Shown: in pieces, positions 1 through 12,353 of the stretch
How the letters are laid out: each line of letters starts with the position of its first letter
How positions within the stretch are numbered: the stretch's first letter is position 1
NCBI GenBank assembly: GCA_015501585.1
Contig: JADNRY010000065.1
Span: 124,001-188,000, forward strand
Length of the DNA: 64,000 nucleotides
Direction of reading: 5' to 3'
Source of the DNA: Rhodocollybia butyracea
Taxonomy: Eukaryota; Basidiomycota; Agaricomycetes; Agaricales; Omphalotaceae
Notes under the pieces: model-generated
The model's input: only the letters and a program-made list of their open reading frames with translations
Databases searched by the model: none
What the model was told of the DNA's origin: nothing
Made by a program: the position numbers and the translations under genes

Positions 1-2
1 GC

Positions 3-2899
3 ATTGCACCTCACCTTGCGTCTGGTTCAACTCGAATTTCTTCACAGACTCAAGGAACGATAGCTACACGTCGCGCAGAAACACGGGAGACTACGAAGAA
101 GAAAGTCGGCGAGTCTAGCGAAGATTGGAGAAGAGGTCAGCTATATAGCTTTGTATTCATCTCGTTCACGAACTCAATTCTTATCAGGTACAGAGCCCCG
201 GAAGGCTGACCGTATGTATCATCCCACTGGCTTTCTGTTTTAGAGTACTCAACATTTGCGTATCTATAGGAAATGACCGAGGAGATCGCGAGGAGCGTCC
301 AAGATCTCGTTCTCGTCACCGGAGAGACCCATCTGCAACAAGACGCGACCGCGAAGGAAAGGAAAGGGAAAAGGAAAGGGAAGACTACCGACGGGAACGC
401 GATCGTGACGAAGATGACGACCCTAGACGATGGAGAGATGATGGCCGGAGAGATGAAAGAGTTACTACCAGACGAGAGCGCAATAATGGAAAAGACAAAG
501 ACTCCGCCTCTAGCAACCCAAGTGATCGTCGCTGGACTGTTGTGGAGGATCGTGATGCGAGGTCAAAACGTAACACTGGGAGAGACAAAAAATCGCTTGC
601 TGAAGAGACCAGGACTGATGAACGTCGAGGGGAGCGTGAGAAGGAGAAGGAACCTGCTTGGATGGACACATATGTCCCGTCGTCCTCCAGCGGAGGCATT
701 CTTGGCGGAAAGGGAGACGACGGAGAGCTTGATGGTATTCAAGCTTGGAAGAAAAATATGAAGGAGAAAGAACAAAAGGCGAATAAAACTGCTACTCCAA
801 TGGCATCCGCAGGGGACGCAGTCAATGCTCATTCCAAACCAGTGGAAGCTGGGGAACCTTTGAATGAAATCCAGCAGTTCAAGAAGCTGATGGAGATGGC
901 CCAGAAGCAGAGCCCTGACTCTCCTATGATTATTGGTCCTATACTTGGCCCTACTGATGCTTCGAAATCTACAACTACTCGGGGTGAGCACTTCCGATAT
1001 ATCGATCTCTTCTCACCGCTGAAACAATATCACTAGATAATGACCCGACCTCTAACGGGCCTGACGCCCCCACAGCACATTTGACTTCCGACATATCTTC
1101 TGTTCCTGATCCTTCGCGCTCTCTGCTCTCCTTGCTAACTGCCAACACCAACACTGATTCTGCTTCTCACTCGCCCGTAATTGATTCCACCGTTCCAAAA
1201 CTACATTCTCGTCTACCAATCACTGACAGTCTTGTTGACCGAAACACCGATACCACGTTCAATCCTCCTCAAGGTTCACGTCTTTTAGCTCTTGGTAATC
1301 GTGCTCCGGCGAAACCGGTTACTCCAAACTCTCAGCTCATTTCTTCTACTCCCCCTAACGGTAACCCTACAACATCCCAATCCCAACTCATCGGGTTTAC
1401 CAACCTTTCTAATCCTAATTTGATGACGGAGAATTCGAAGGTTGCGCCGCGGACACCTTCGGGTTTCTCCCCATTCGAAGAACAAAACCGTGAACTCGGT
1501 GATTCTTTACGTCGAGGAGAGCGAACATCGTACGTAGCCGAACTTGGTGGCACTTGGCCCGATTCTTCTCCTTTCGACTCTGCCACGGCAGGACATGCCG
1601 CTGGAAGAGGCAGTCGTTTTGCGAAATTTTTCGATGGAAAAGGAAAGGAAACACCAATATCGCCGCCGAACCTGCCCAAAGCACCCACTCCTGTTGGATT
1701 TGTCTCTTCTTCTCCGGGCCCTCATGTTAGGCCGGAAAGCGGTTTCAGTAACATGTCCAACCCCAATCTTGAACAGCACAGGCCGACCGATGAGCTATTT
1801 GCCAAGTTAAACATGAACTCTTTGCAGGTCAGTTGTCCTTTTTTTGATGTGGGGCTCTCCAAACAACTCTCACCTTTTTTCCTCATAGGGCCAACGGACT
1901 GTTCAAGGTCCTCACCCTACGTCTATAAATCATGCTTTATTCGGCCAACAGCAAGCTCAGAGTCAGCTACATTCGCTACAACAGCAACACCAGCAGCAGC
2001 TACAGAATCAGCTACATGCTGCTCGACCTGAACCGCTGTATGAGAGTCGGAACTTCATGCCTGATAATTTGGTCCCTGGGCTGCGATCTGTGCCTCCTCC
2101 TAGAAACCGAGATAATGGCGGAATGTTTGCTGCTGATCCTCTGGATGACGCGCTCCTCCTTACCTCACAGCAGCGTTTACCCGTTCAACACCGGGCCGCT
2201 GAGCAGATGTATACTGGATCACTTCCTGCGGCTACTTTCTCCCAACAGCAGCAACTTGCCCGTAGTACAGGAATACCAATTCAGGGGGGACACTTCCGTG
2301 GAGGCCCTTCACCGGTTTCTCAGGCTGCTCAGCAACATATCTTACATAACTCTCAGCAGCAAAGACTCCCTCCTGGATTGGCTAACCTTGGTGGGCGCCC
2401 TCCTCATGATCCTGCACAATTCGGACTGCCTGGGCCGATACACAATGGTCTACACATCAACGGTCCTCCTCAGCAACAGCAGCAGTTCAGTAACTTCCAT
2501 CCTAATAACGGTTTTGGTGTTCCTCAGGGTCCTTTGCGTCCACCGACTCATCTCCAGAACTCAGTGAATCATCACCAACTAGCAAATTTGGGACATCCAG
2601 CTACTTTAGATTCTCGAAGTGCCACTCAGCACGCACAACTGTTGGCAATGAGTGGTCTTGGAGCAGGAGGTGGGATGCGGAACGTCAGCGGCGGGGGATT
2701 TAATCACCAGTCTGGAGCCTCTCTTCCGAATCCAATGCTTGCTCTGCGCCAGCAAACCCAGCAGCAGCCACAAATACATCCTCAAATGCTACCTCATCAC
2801 CTCCCTCCCCATCTCCAGCAGGGTCCCCCTGCACCCACCAACCAAACAACGAGTGCTCAGGACCTCATGGCCCTTTTGATGGGTACTCACCGAGAATAA
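3..2899 (+). CDS. eIF4E-transporter (4E-T)-like Q/P-rich protein, 5' partial
   Basis: Coding from the window edge; the start lies upstream. Exons 3-135, 188-211, 270-983, 1037-1827 and 1889-2899 join in one frame with GT-AG introns of 52, 58, 53 and 61 nt, giving at least 890 residues. The N-terminal part seen is an R/D/E-rich basic-acidic stretch (about 270-700). Next come an EPAWMDTY block, a GSRFAKFFDGKGKE block (about 1610-1650), and a long C-terminal region rich in Gln, Pro, Leu and His (1889-2899) ending QDLMALLMGTHRE. The order (charged N-terminus, GSRFxKxF motif, Q-rich tail) resembles 4E-T/Cup proteins, which bind eIF4E and act in mRNA storage and decay in P-bodies. The diagnostic eIF4E-binding YxxxxL-phi motif would lie off the window. 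The gene is clearly real; the family call is inference and could be wrong. Confidence 0.5.
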
Positions 2900-5800
2900 C
2901 AACTTCGCATCCCTTTTCAACACAATGTATCATTCAGTTGCCTGCTCATTTTCTTACAGTATAATTCGATCTTCTTTTGCTACTCTACTCAATTTAGTGT
3001 TCTCAATGTTTGGGTTCATGCCCAGTGGTGCGCTTGAGTACCTACGATTGCCAGGATTTTTGAGACGATAATCTCATTTTCGCTCGATGGAACGTCTTAT
3101 TTACTGTCCCTTTGTCGAGCTTGCTGCTTCACTTTCTTAGAGTCCGGCGGACCTCGCCGTGTATAATCCTACCATATGAGGCTTGAGCACCGGTTCAAAA
3201 ATGTCAAGGTGATGATCCGCAGAGCAGTGTTCTTGTTCGTTTTCAAGAACTCACTCCCAGAAGTAGTAATTCATCGCCTTATTCCGGTAATTTGGCTCAT
3301 TCTATAGTCTCTGCTATCCCGGGTTTGACATGCCATATGTGTCTTGATATCGCAGATCATCAATCTTTATTGATGCCAGGCCCGATTTCAACCCCTGTTT
3401 TGGCGATGCTGCGTTTACGCGTTTACGGAGAACACTTTCGCTAATACCTCAATTACCCTGGACAATTAGCTGTGTTATAAGCTGTTATAAGATGCTTATA
3501 ACTTTGCCGGTGTTGACAATAGGTGGCCAGCGGAAGGACGTGTTATTGTCCCTCCACCCGATATCGCTTACAACGAAGTACCAATGCACACTGAATATTT
3601 ACAATTATTCTTTCAACATATCCTACCCGGGTCGTACCCTCCCTATGGTTCGAAGCCGACATTCACGGTAAGGCGGTAGCAACCCGAAGGCTGCACAAAT
3701 TACTTACGAGTGGAATTTGAACCTGTACATACGGAGACCATTTGTTTTCTTGAAGTAAAGTAGTAGTAAAACCGTGAAAATCTTCATTCCAAACTTCGAA
3801 GAATAAGCTCTTGGCGTCGATATCTCGGAAGTTTTAACTGAGTAAGTACAATGACATTCCAATCACACATATAGTTACTCAACACACGAGCTCACGCTCA
3901 CACACACACGCAGCCATGTCAGTTCTATTAGCTACGGAAACGATAGAAATGCAGAGATTGAAAAAAAGCACCCGTTATAAATGGTCTACGAGGAGCCGAT
4001 TACTCGCTCAAGATATATAACCCTTAGGTGCTCCACGATTGATACCCGGTAATCAGCTGGAAAGTCCTGGCTTTTTGTGGAACCCATTCAGGAAAGGCAC
4101 CAATACTTAAGAACCGCACCATCACCTCTGGACAGGATGCTTGGGAAAAGGATCCCAAGGTCGTACAACGAGTCCGAGGAACAAACCACACGACTGATTT
4201 TCCTTGATATTACCTTTTGTGAACAAAGGAGGAGTATGCGCGTTGTGGGCTGTAGCTAAAGCGGTTATTATCAAGGATATTGTACTCAAGAGACTTTACA
4301 AGATGCTTTTTGCTAAGCTTGATCATACAATTACTTTTCTTCATTGGCCTTGATTTAGTAATGGTTCTTCCACAGCTCTGAATCCAAATAAGAACAAGTA
4401 CTTATACGCAATTATACCCCAATGTAAAGGGGCCGGTCCATGTGTTATCTGACGGTGAATCCTTGCTAGAACACACCGCGACAGATAATTCTTGCTGCCA
4501 AATGATTAATAAATAGAGTGTCCTGTTATCCAATGATCCAGAATCCAAGTAAAGAGTTCAAGAGCTGTGTCCTTTGACGTAGTGCTGCCGAATTTACATG
4601 CAAGTCGGATCCTTCTGAGCGAAGATATCGATGGATGTTATCCTTGACTTTGAGGCTATTTAGAGGGCACAGACTGGAAGAGCTTGACTGCCACCTGTAA
4701 CAGTTGATAGACCCTTTCCATTATACTCATCCTCTGGCGAGGCTGAAAGTACGTGAGATCGGGGTAAAAAAGTGGATCATTGGTGCTAAATGATCAGTAC
4801 TCAGTGGGCGATAAGAGTGATTGATGGAAGGCTTATGTGACTCTAAATCCGTACATGCGCATCTCACGTTTGCAGATGGGCTTGTGGGAGAATCTTGAAG
4901 ATATCATGATTCATAAAAGGCTGGAAGCTTGAAAAAAGGGGGTTGTATCTGTAAGTAAGGCTCTGTGAGCGTTGGGAATAAGAGCGAGCGAAGAAAGCTT
5001 CGTAGAGGACTTGCCGTGTACATTAGCTCCGATTGATAAAACCAAGTTGGGTCTTCCGAGAATCCGACTCTAGACGTGGGTTACCTAAACGGAGCCAAGA
5101 TGACGGCGAAATGTCGAGAAATTTCCGCCTGCAGGCAAGAAACGTGGTACATACAAGTATCAAAACAGAATTACCGAACCTTACCATTAGCCCTGACTAG
5201 AGGGACAAGCGAAGCACGCTGCAAACGCATTGCTGAGCCTCGATTTCCCTTGAAAAGCGACCTCTTGTGGACCCGATACAATTTCTCCCAGTCTCCCACT
5301 TTTTTGCCCGGCGATACTAGTACAATCCGTGCTGGTATTGTTGTGACAAAACAATAATTCTACAGTCCCTCTCGACAAGATTTCTGGATCTTTGAGAGAT
5401 AATATCTCCTAGACAGCACTCACTTCAGCCATTCATTCGTTTTACACATTAATTCCTGGGCGACAAATTAGTTTTTGGAGCGCGCTGTTGGCATCGGATT
5501 TTTTTGTGAGTGGAGGATTTTTGTTTATCCTAGACAAATCCGAGCCTTATTGTCTTAATCCAGCGCATATACCGACTGAACAAGGTGAGGCCGAGTTGAT
5601 ATTTTGTGATCTTGTGCTTGGAGGTCATGGAACGTGTTGCGAACGGGCCGGAATGGCAACAGATCGCCTATCCCGATTCGTCAATATGCAAACCATCAGG
5701 GCGTAGCGGCAAGCCGGCAGTGCCACTGTATAATTTACGACATCTTGCTTTCTTTTCTTTCCTCTTGACGTCGAGGACAGTGTTGAGCTGCTCGACGTGT

Positions 5801-5988
5801 TTTTTCTTCACGATTGTAAACGCTTTTTACCAACGAACTTTTTTCCTTCAGACGGTCTCACCGTCATATGATTTACAATTTCATCCTTGTGAGTTTGTGT
5901 GTTTCTATTAGCCACCGCGGTGGCTGCTCGTCTAGCAATTATTTTCTGTTTATTTCCGCTTCTTCTTACTTCTTCATTTTCATCTCCC
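2900..5988. other. about 3.1 kb without a recognisable gene
   Basis: Only short, non-conserved open frames occur here on either strand, and none joins into a longer protein through plausible introns. I saw no tRNA with paired stems, no transposase motif and no long repeat. Small structures are a CA-rich run near 3897-3910 and a partly repeated TTATAAG element near 3473-3500. The last few hundred bases (about 5700-5988) are T/C-rich and probably the promoter and leader of the downstream cyclin gene. Lineage-specific or non-coding transcripts cannot be excluded by eye. Confidence 0.5.
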
Positions 5989-7401
5989 ATGCCGTCTACT
6001 GACCGCGATGTTACTCATTCCAGCCCCAAATCGATCGTACAACAAACCGATTCGATTTCCTCAGAAATGAAAGATCTCTCTTCAACCACTCGACATGCTC
6101 GAAATTCTGTCATTTACCCTCGGAAACGCCCTTCTCCCAATGGCGTCTCCAAATCCCATAAATCTCCGCCTTTTTCTCAGAACGTGATGCGAAAAACTCC
6201 GCGCTCGGCAAAGACTGCTCTTATGCAGCGTCAGCAGCTTCGCAGAGATGGTGTTATTTTAGAAAACGAGTATCGAGAAGACATTCGCTGTTACATGCAT
6301 GAGATGGAGGTTCGTAATCGCCTTTACTATCTGCTCTAGTTTCCTTATCTTGCCCCTACGCAGAACTACACTATGGGATCGACTCAGTCCATGGATCAAC
6401 AACCTGAAATTCGCTGGCATATGCGTCCCTGCCTCGTCGACTTTCTGGTTGAAATCCATTTCAGTTTCCGTCTACGCCCAGAGACACTTTATCTCACTCT
6501 CAACATTGTTGATCGCTACGTCTCGCGCCGCATCGTTTTCATCAAACATTACCAGCTTGTCGGTTGCGCGGCGCTCTGGATTGCCGCAAAGTTTGAAGAT
6601 GCCAAAGAGCGTGTACCGACCGTACAAGACCTCGTACAGATGTGTCACGACGCGTACGAGGAGTCTGCCTTCATCCAGATGGAAGGACATGTCCTCTCAA
6701 CCATTCAATGGACGCTCGGTCATCCTACCGCCGAAGCTTGGTTGAGACTCATGTGTTGTGGGCCTTGTGTCGAAGAGCCCAAAGTACAGCATGTAGCACG
6801 TTTCCTCATGGAGATCACGCTCTTCTATCGCGAGTTTGTCAAGTACGCACCCTCCTCAATTGCTTTAGCGGCGTTGACCTTGGCTCGCTTTCTTTGCGGA
6901 AAGCCTGCGCGGGTCTGGGAAGAGACTGACGAATGCTTGGAGATCGTGGATCTGCTTGACACCCGGCTCGCCAAGCATGTCAGCGATCTTTCCGAGACGC
7001 TCGTCAAAAAGTACTCGTACGCGTTCTATTCAAAGGCAGCGACGTTTGTCGTCGAATACTACCTCCAAGGTGGCAAATATGAGCATATCGTAATCCCAAC
7101 GTTACCAGTCACCCCTACGCGCAGCGTTCCCATATCAGCTTTCAGCACGCCTATGAGCTGCTCCACCTCCACCTCTGACGGGTCGGATGATTTTCCGCTC
7201 ACGCCTATCACGCCGGCACTCCATCCTCCCTCGAGCGATTTTGACGACAAAGAGAACAGACCGACGGTGTTCGAGCCAGTGTATAACAAGCATCGTATCG
7301 ACAATCCTCCAGAGCAGTATCTGCCTCATGATTTCGTGGCGTTTGGTCGACCTGCTCTTCATAATCTGAACGTCTCTTCATCACCACGTACATTTCCATA
7401 G
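5989..7401 (+). CDS. G1/S-type cyclin (Cln/Puc1-like)
   Basis: Two exons, 5989-6309 and 6364-7401, joined in phase 0 by a 54-nt intron, encode 452 residues. A cyclin N-terminal box starts with CYMHEMENYT, followed by RWHMRPCLVDFLVEIHFSF and LYLTLNIVDRYVSRR, then the core helix LVGCAALWIAAKFEDA, with a C-terminal cyclin fold after it. The N-terminus is basic and Ser-rich. The C-terminus after residue about 350 is Ser/Pro/Thr-rich, with several SP/TP sites and a KEN-like DDKENR stretch that may act in turnover. Cyclins bind and activate a CDK; MRxxLVDFLVEIHFxFRLxPETL is typical of fungal G1 cyclins such as Puc1 and Ustilago Cln1, though a B-type subgroup is possible. The ATG is the first in frame after a pyrimidine-rich leader. 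Long gene-free DNA on both sides fits a heavily regulated cell-cycle gene. Confidence 0.88.
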
Positions 7402-9809
7402 CCCATCGCATCCAAACTGCATTTTGTATTTCATTCCCGCATCCATCCTCGTCACCGTTGTCTTTACAAGTTCCGTGTCCAAAAGTTCTTAACAAAAATG
7501 TAATACCAGCATCGTCGTCGACAAAATTGACACCTCGCGCAATTTCTTCACTTGTTTTCTGCATTCTCAATCATCCATGCATATCACTTTCATTCGCAAT
7601 CTCATCAACTCTTTCTTTTCCTCTCATCATTGTCAACCATAATCATCTCACCCAGGCAACCCATCTACTGGGTAGACTTATACAACCTATCCCGAGGTCG
7701 AGGAAACGGGGTGGGTCACTACAGCTCTCTTAAGGACAGCTTTTACATCGCCACCTGCCTCCTTTGCGTTTTTTTTTTGGTTCATTTCCTTGCCTGTCCG
7801 TTCTCTCATCTAGGAGTAGCCTACTTAGTGTGTTTTATCTCCATCTCCTTGTCATAGTCTCCTTCAACTCTCCTCGGTAAACCCTACACTCACTCCAACG
7901 TACCATTTCTTGTTACTATATGCATCCTCTCATCAATCACTCATTCCCTACCCCTTTTGTCGTACAGTCATCTACCACTCCCTCCGAATTTCATTCGTCC
8001 TATTTCAGGATCTACCTATCCCTCCTCCTCCTCCAGCTCATAAACATCACTTCCTAGGTCGATTTGACCTTGTCGTGTTCGTTCATACTTAAGTATTCAT
8101 TATTCTTCATTTTATTTCATTTTATACTTCTCCTCGCTTTCGTTGTTCCTCTTTCCTGCCGATCCTCTGGCCCACATTAATTGGCTAGTGTTCATTTTCC
8201 TTGGTATCAAAGCAAAGAACGTCTGTTACATCGCTGTTTCCATAGTATACAAGTATCCTCATCGGCATATCAATCAATAGCATATTCATTGCACAGTACA
8301 ATACCTTCTTTTCTTCATCGTACATATTCTCATTGTTTATTTTATTGTCACCCTTTACTTCGTTAAATATTCCCCCCATCCCAATCCTTTCCTCCGTCTT
8401 TATCGTCGTGTGGCAACAATCTACTGTCATCCTCCGTCCACTTCCGCGTTTCTGGCGCGTCGTGTTCTCATGCAAAAACAGGTTTCTCTGCCCAAGATAT
8501 TCTGGTACTGTGGCCCTGGATGGTCTTCGCGAAAATCTTCACTCGCTGGATCCCTTGCGCTCATACCCGATGCTTCCGTGTCAATGCTACATACTCCACT
8601 GATCTATAGACGTGCTCAAGAAGCAAGACGTTGTTTCGGGTTTCGGCTCTTGGAGGAACTCTGCGTGTCTGGCGTGGATGATCCCAGTTCCGAATGTACA
8701 ATTACACTTGGAAACAAACTTTTCTCCTTTCAACCCGGTTGTTTCGCGGGAGTTGGAATGCTTTCTAAAGTATGGAGAGATACAAGCAGAATATCAAAGA
8801 CTTCACATGTCTTCCTTTCAAAAGACTCCATCTCAGTATGTCCATCAATGGTTCAACTCGTCTTGTTCAAGGTCCAAGGACATAAGTAACTCAAGGCAAC
8901 GGTACATGTTTCATATGGGCGCGCCCAAACTAGCCCTAACCACTTATTGTACTTATTGCCGCGAGATTTCTTCTGATCTCTCATGTGGATTGTAAGTAAT
9001 AGCTTTTATATCTACGACAGTACGGGAATCGGCTTGTTCATCCGGCCTCAAAATGTCACGACAATCGTACCGTGATCCCGCCACACCCAGGAACTTATTC
9101 TAGCGAAGACGTATGTTTTGGTAAGATGAGGGGAACAGGGAGTAACGAGGGTGAATGTTGATAGCAGTGGCGTCTCCTTATTCCCGGGGTCAGTGTTACT
9201 TTCCGTCCATGGATAGATACTAGTATTCGTTCGGCGAAATTCAAAAGCCTCCGTGGTGGAGATCTGCAGGACGTCTCTCCATCGGTTTTGATTAGACAGG
9301 ACAGATGAAGGGGAAATCGGGGTTTTATTTCTCGTACAGACAGAGGACCTTGCTAAGTCCTGCTAAATATTGTTGGTGGATTTTGATCAACCAATGCGAA
9401 AGAGTACGTACAACAACATACAACGTCTTTATAATTGTTCCACCAGATGAAAATAATGACTCGCGATTACCGTGTGAGTACAGCTGAGTTGCACGGTAAG
9501 ACTCAGTGCGTTAAGTGACAATCGTGCCGTTCATAGCAGGGTTTATAATCAAGTACCTCGACCCCATGTGGAGATTCAGTCAAGGATCAGTGTACTTGAG
9601 AAAAAAAGGACAGAAGGTTCGGTGCCGCTGGGTTCCTCAGTGCTTATAGGGGTGACAACATGACACCCTTCACTATGCAGAGAAGTTGATGGATCGGTGT
9701 ACCCGGTCTCAGTAGGCAACATACGCATGCTACGAAACCTTGCTAAGTTGATAAAGTATTAAATATAACATACGGACCCACAGAATATTTAGCTCCTTAT
9801 TCATTTTGT
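7402..9809. other. 2.4 kb gene-free stretch, first kilobase pyrimidine-rich
   Basis: From about 7440 to 8450 the plus strand is strongly enriched in C and T, with repeated TCATC/CCTC-type words. The rest (8450-9800) has ordinary composition. Open frames in it are short, overlap in several frames and show no recognisable domain. The tract may be a long 3' UTR of the cyclin gene or the leader of an unrecognised plus-strand transcript. Confidence 0.45.
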
Positions 9810-11784
9810 TTACTCCAGAACCCACTCATCCCCGTTCCTCTTTATCCCAACGGGTCGCTTCTCATCCAGACTGATCCGACCTGCATGTAAAATGGCAGTT
9901 GTAAGTACCGTGTTGGCAATGGTGGGCAATCCATGTTTGTCGTAGTCACCAGCTTTGTTGTGGCCCGCATTGACTGACCGTGCTGCGTCGACAAATTTCT
10001 CAATCGAGACGTAGCCATATCCTCGTTGCCCATCAAAGTGGCCGCTTTCTGACGGAGAATACTTCATACTAGACAGACGGTCAGTGGAGGACACAAGACT
10101 TGTAATATTTGACGTACTAGAAAGGGTTATACCAAGACTTGCCTGTATCATCAACGGTGACATCGTATCCACGATGCGCCTGGTCGACAGTAATGTCGCC
10201 CTATACTCAAAGGTGTTAAATATGGTCAGTTGAGTTGTACTGGCGTAGCCTGACCTTTTCTCCCATATAGTACCAATGCTGAGCAGAGTGTACACCAGCC
10301 TTCAAAGGAGCTGTCCAGCTAGCGGTATAGACACCGGTTCCTCGGTGCTTGGAGCTGGTCGTCGATTCCCAGTCAACCATGAGGGTAATGGTATCCTCAG
10401 TCTGGGGAACGCAGTTGTATGGCTCACTTGTCGCAATACCTGTAGCGGCGCTTGCTACTACTCTGGTAGGGACAGCTCTGTCCTGGAGCATCCAACAGCA
10501 AATATCAATATGATGCGATGACAGGTAGTAGCTAGTATCTCGTTTTAGAAATTAGGTGTACCGGGATAAATAATGCGCTTCCTTGCCTGATATCAGAATC
10601 TTTGCCAGCCCATGCACGGAACGTCTCCAATTGACTTTTGGGCTGGCTCATCCATGCACTGAAAAAGTTGAATTCCCCTAGAGCAGCAGCCTTTGCTCGT
10701 GCGTCAGAGTAGACTGGGTCAAACCTAAAGAGTGGTAAAGACGACGCGTTAGATATCTCGAGTTTCAAGAATTAAATCGCTTTGTTACCTTTTGTGATGT
10801 TCCACCATACAGACTACTCCGTGCTTTTTGGCAGCAGTGATGAGGTCGTTGTGGTGAGCCAGTAGTTGGACGGCGGGCTTAGTAACGAGGACTAGGACGA
10901 GGAGTGATTGTTAGTATATGTGGCCTTTAGGGAGAGCAAAAAACACATTTACCATGTAGGCCTTTCTCAATTGCGTACATGGAGATTGCATAATGAGTGG
11001 CTGGAGAGGCATCGGAGAGAGTTTAAGTGATATCAAATTGAAAACTAACGGTCTGGTGTGAATATAATCACTGCGTCTCCTTTGGACATTCCATCGATCG
11101 CCTCTTTGTCTGAATTTTTCTGTAAGTGACTATTCCGAGTTGAATAGTTGGGACTCGACGTACAAGCTTCGGCATTGACCTTGCCCTCTTTAGGGAATTC
11201 ATCGAAACTATTGGTAGGTATGAGGTTCATCCGGGTGGAATACTGAGATATCAAAACCTACGAAAGATCCATGTCCTTGTATACATCGCCAATATTTTGA
11301 TCAAGGTGCTGGCGAATCGCTGGAAACTTGCCTCCATTTACCCCAGCCATTCCGAGCTCGCCGACCTAAGATGATTTCGGGTATTGGTAGAAGATCGAAA
11401 GTTTAAGATTCCATATACCTTTCCGAGTCTCCTCAAGTCAAAGAGGGTTAGACCAACGACCTTTCGAAGAGAGTTCATAAGTTAACGAAGGGAAACCAAA
11501 TCTGGATACTACATACTCCAATCTATTAACGGGAATTAAATTTCGATCGTTCACCGATAAATCAGCGAAGACAGTACCTTTTTGTCGGACTTGGAGGCAC
11601 CGGATCCTGTCCACCCAGTGGTGTACTCGCCCTATGTTTCCGTTCAGACAAAGAACAATTATATGAACGGACCACGACGTACGGTACCACCTACGAAGTA
11701 CAAAGATTAGTGGGAGATAGCAGCGTGGGTATAGTTCTGGAGAGTCTTACACATTAATACATTGAGTTTGGCAGCGTTTTCCAT
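9810..11784 (-). CDS. Gfo/Idh/MocA-family NAD(P)-dependent oxidoreductase
   Basis: Fourteen exons (11784-11751, 11690-11683, 11631-11578, 11522-11517, 11460-11419, 11365-11262, 11207-11164, 11109-11050, 11000-10953, 10891-10789, 10724-10587, 10531-10255, 10200-10118, 10068-9810) give 419 residues in frame. The N-terminal Rossmann fold reads MCGTGEYTTGW, then [25 protein letters not shown] and the family hallmark VLVTKPA (EKP-like). The C-terminal fold has [20 protein letters not shown] and [10 protein letters not shown]. The protein resembles fungal sugar- or polyol-type oxidoreductases; the substrate is unknown. Exons of 8 and 6 nt restore the GTGEY and GVVGLT motifs. The intron 10532-10586 starts with GC. 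These odd junctions are supported by the conserved protein on both sides. Confidence 0.88.
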
Positions 11785-12353
11785 TTGAGAGCAATGTGGG
11801 GGAATCTGAGTGATTTGAGCGGTGGGATCCACTTTTTAAACACCACCCCGCGGAAGCATACCAGTACCGGCCCTGACTGCCGACGGAATGCGAGCCGTAC
11901 CCCGGGCCGCAGATTACCGCTACACTGAGAAGGGTAAGGGCTTATGCGCTCACTTCAGCCCAAACTGTGAAGCCGACGTCTGATTAACTGTAATTGGGAT
12001 TTCGAGAGCTGGATCTTTATACAAGCGTTTAGGGCTTTTTGGGACAGACGCAGATGTTATTCCCATGGCCTTTCCAGTCATTCAAGTATTCTTCCTGTTT
12101 CAATTGTTCTCCGATTGTATGCCAAGTTCTAAGTTTTAACTGCTACACACATGTAAACTTAGCGAGTGCTGATACAGAGTTTTATTGATGATAATCTAGA
12201 GATAAATTAGCATAAAGAATACAAATGATTTTGTGATGATAACCTTCATCGGAAGTGTGCAATGAGATGCAAGAAAAATAACTGGAAAATATAAATACTC
12301 CATTGAACATTCAGGCCCTCTTCAACACAACTCCTACAAGAAAGCACCACAGA
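11785..12353. other. intergenic, no gene seen
   Basis: This is the probable promoter of the oxidoreductase on the minus strand together with the 3' end of the next minus-strand gene. Nothing in it reads as coding, and no structured RNA is evident. Confidence 0.5.

Noticed and set aside
385..991. Minus-strand open frames opposite the 4E-T-like gene
   Set aside because: Shadows of the repetitive Arg/Asp/Glu codons on the plus strand.
3640..3665. GGTTCGAAGCC, similar to a tRNA B box
   Set aside because: The flanking bases do not form a T-stem or an acceptor stem and no A box sits at the right distance.
3897..3912. CA dinucleotide run
   Set aside because: Too short to be a meaningful microsatellite.
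5076..5911. Several open frames of 70-100 codons upstream of the cyclin gene
   Set aside because: Different frames, no conserved motif, probably promoter and leader DNA.
8410..8995. Two overlapping plus-strand open frames of 127-159 codons
   Set aside because: They overlap in different frames with no recognisable domain; kept only as part of the pyrimidine-rich region.
10085..10145. A second GC-AG intron in the oxidoreductase at GCAAGTC (about 10141)
   Set aside because: Reading through gives [15 protein letters not shown], which matches the family; the true donor is GTACGT at 10117.
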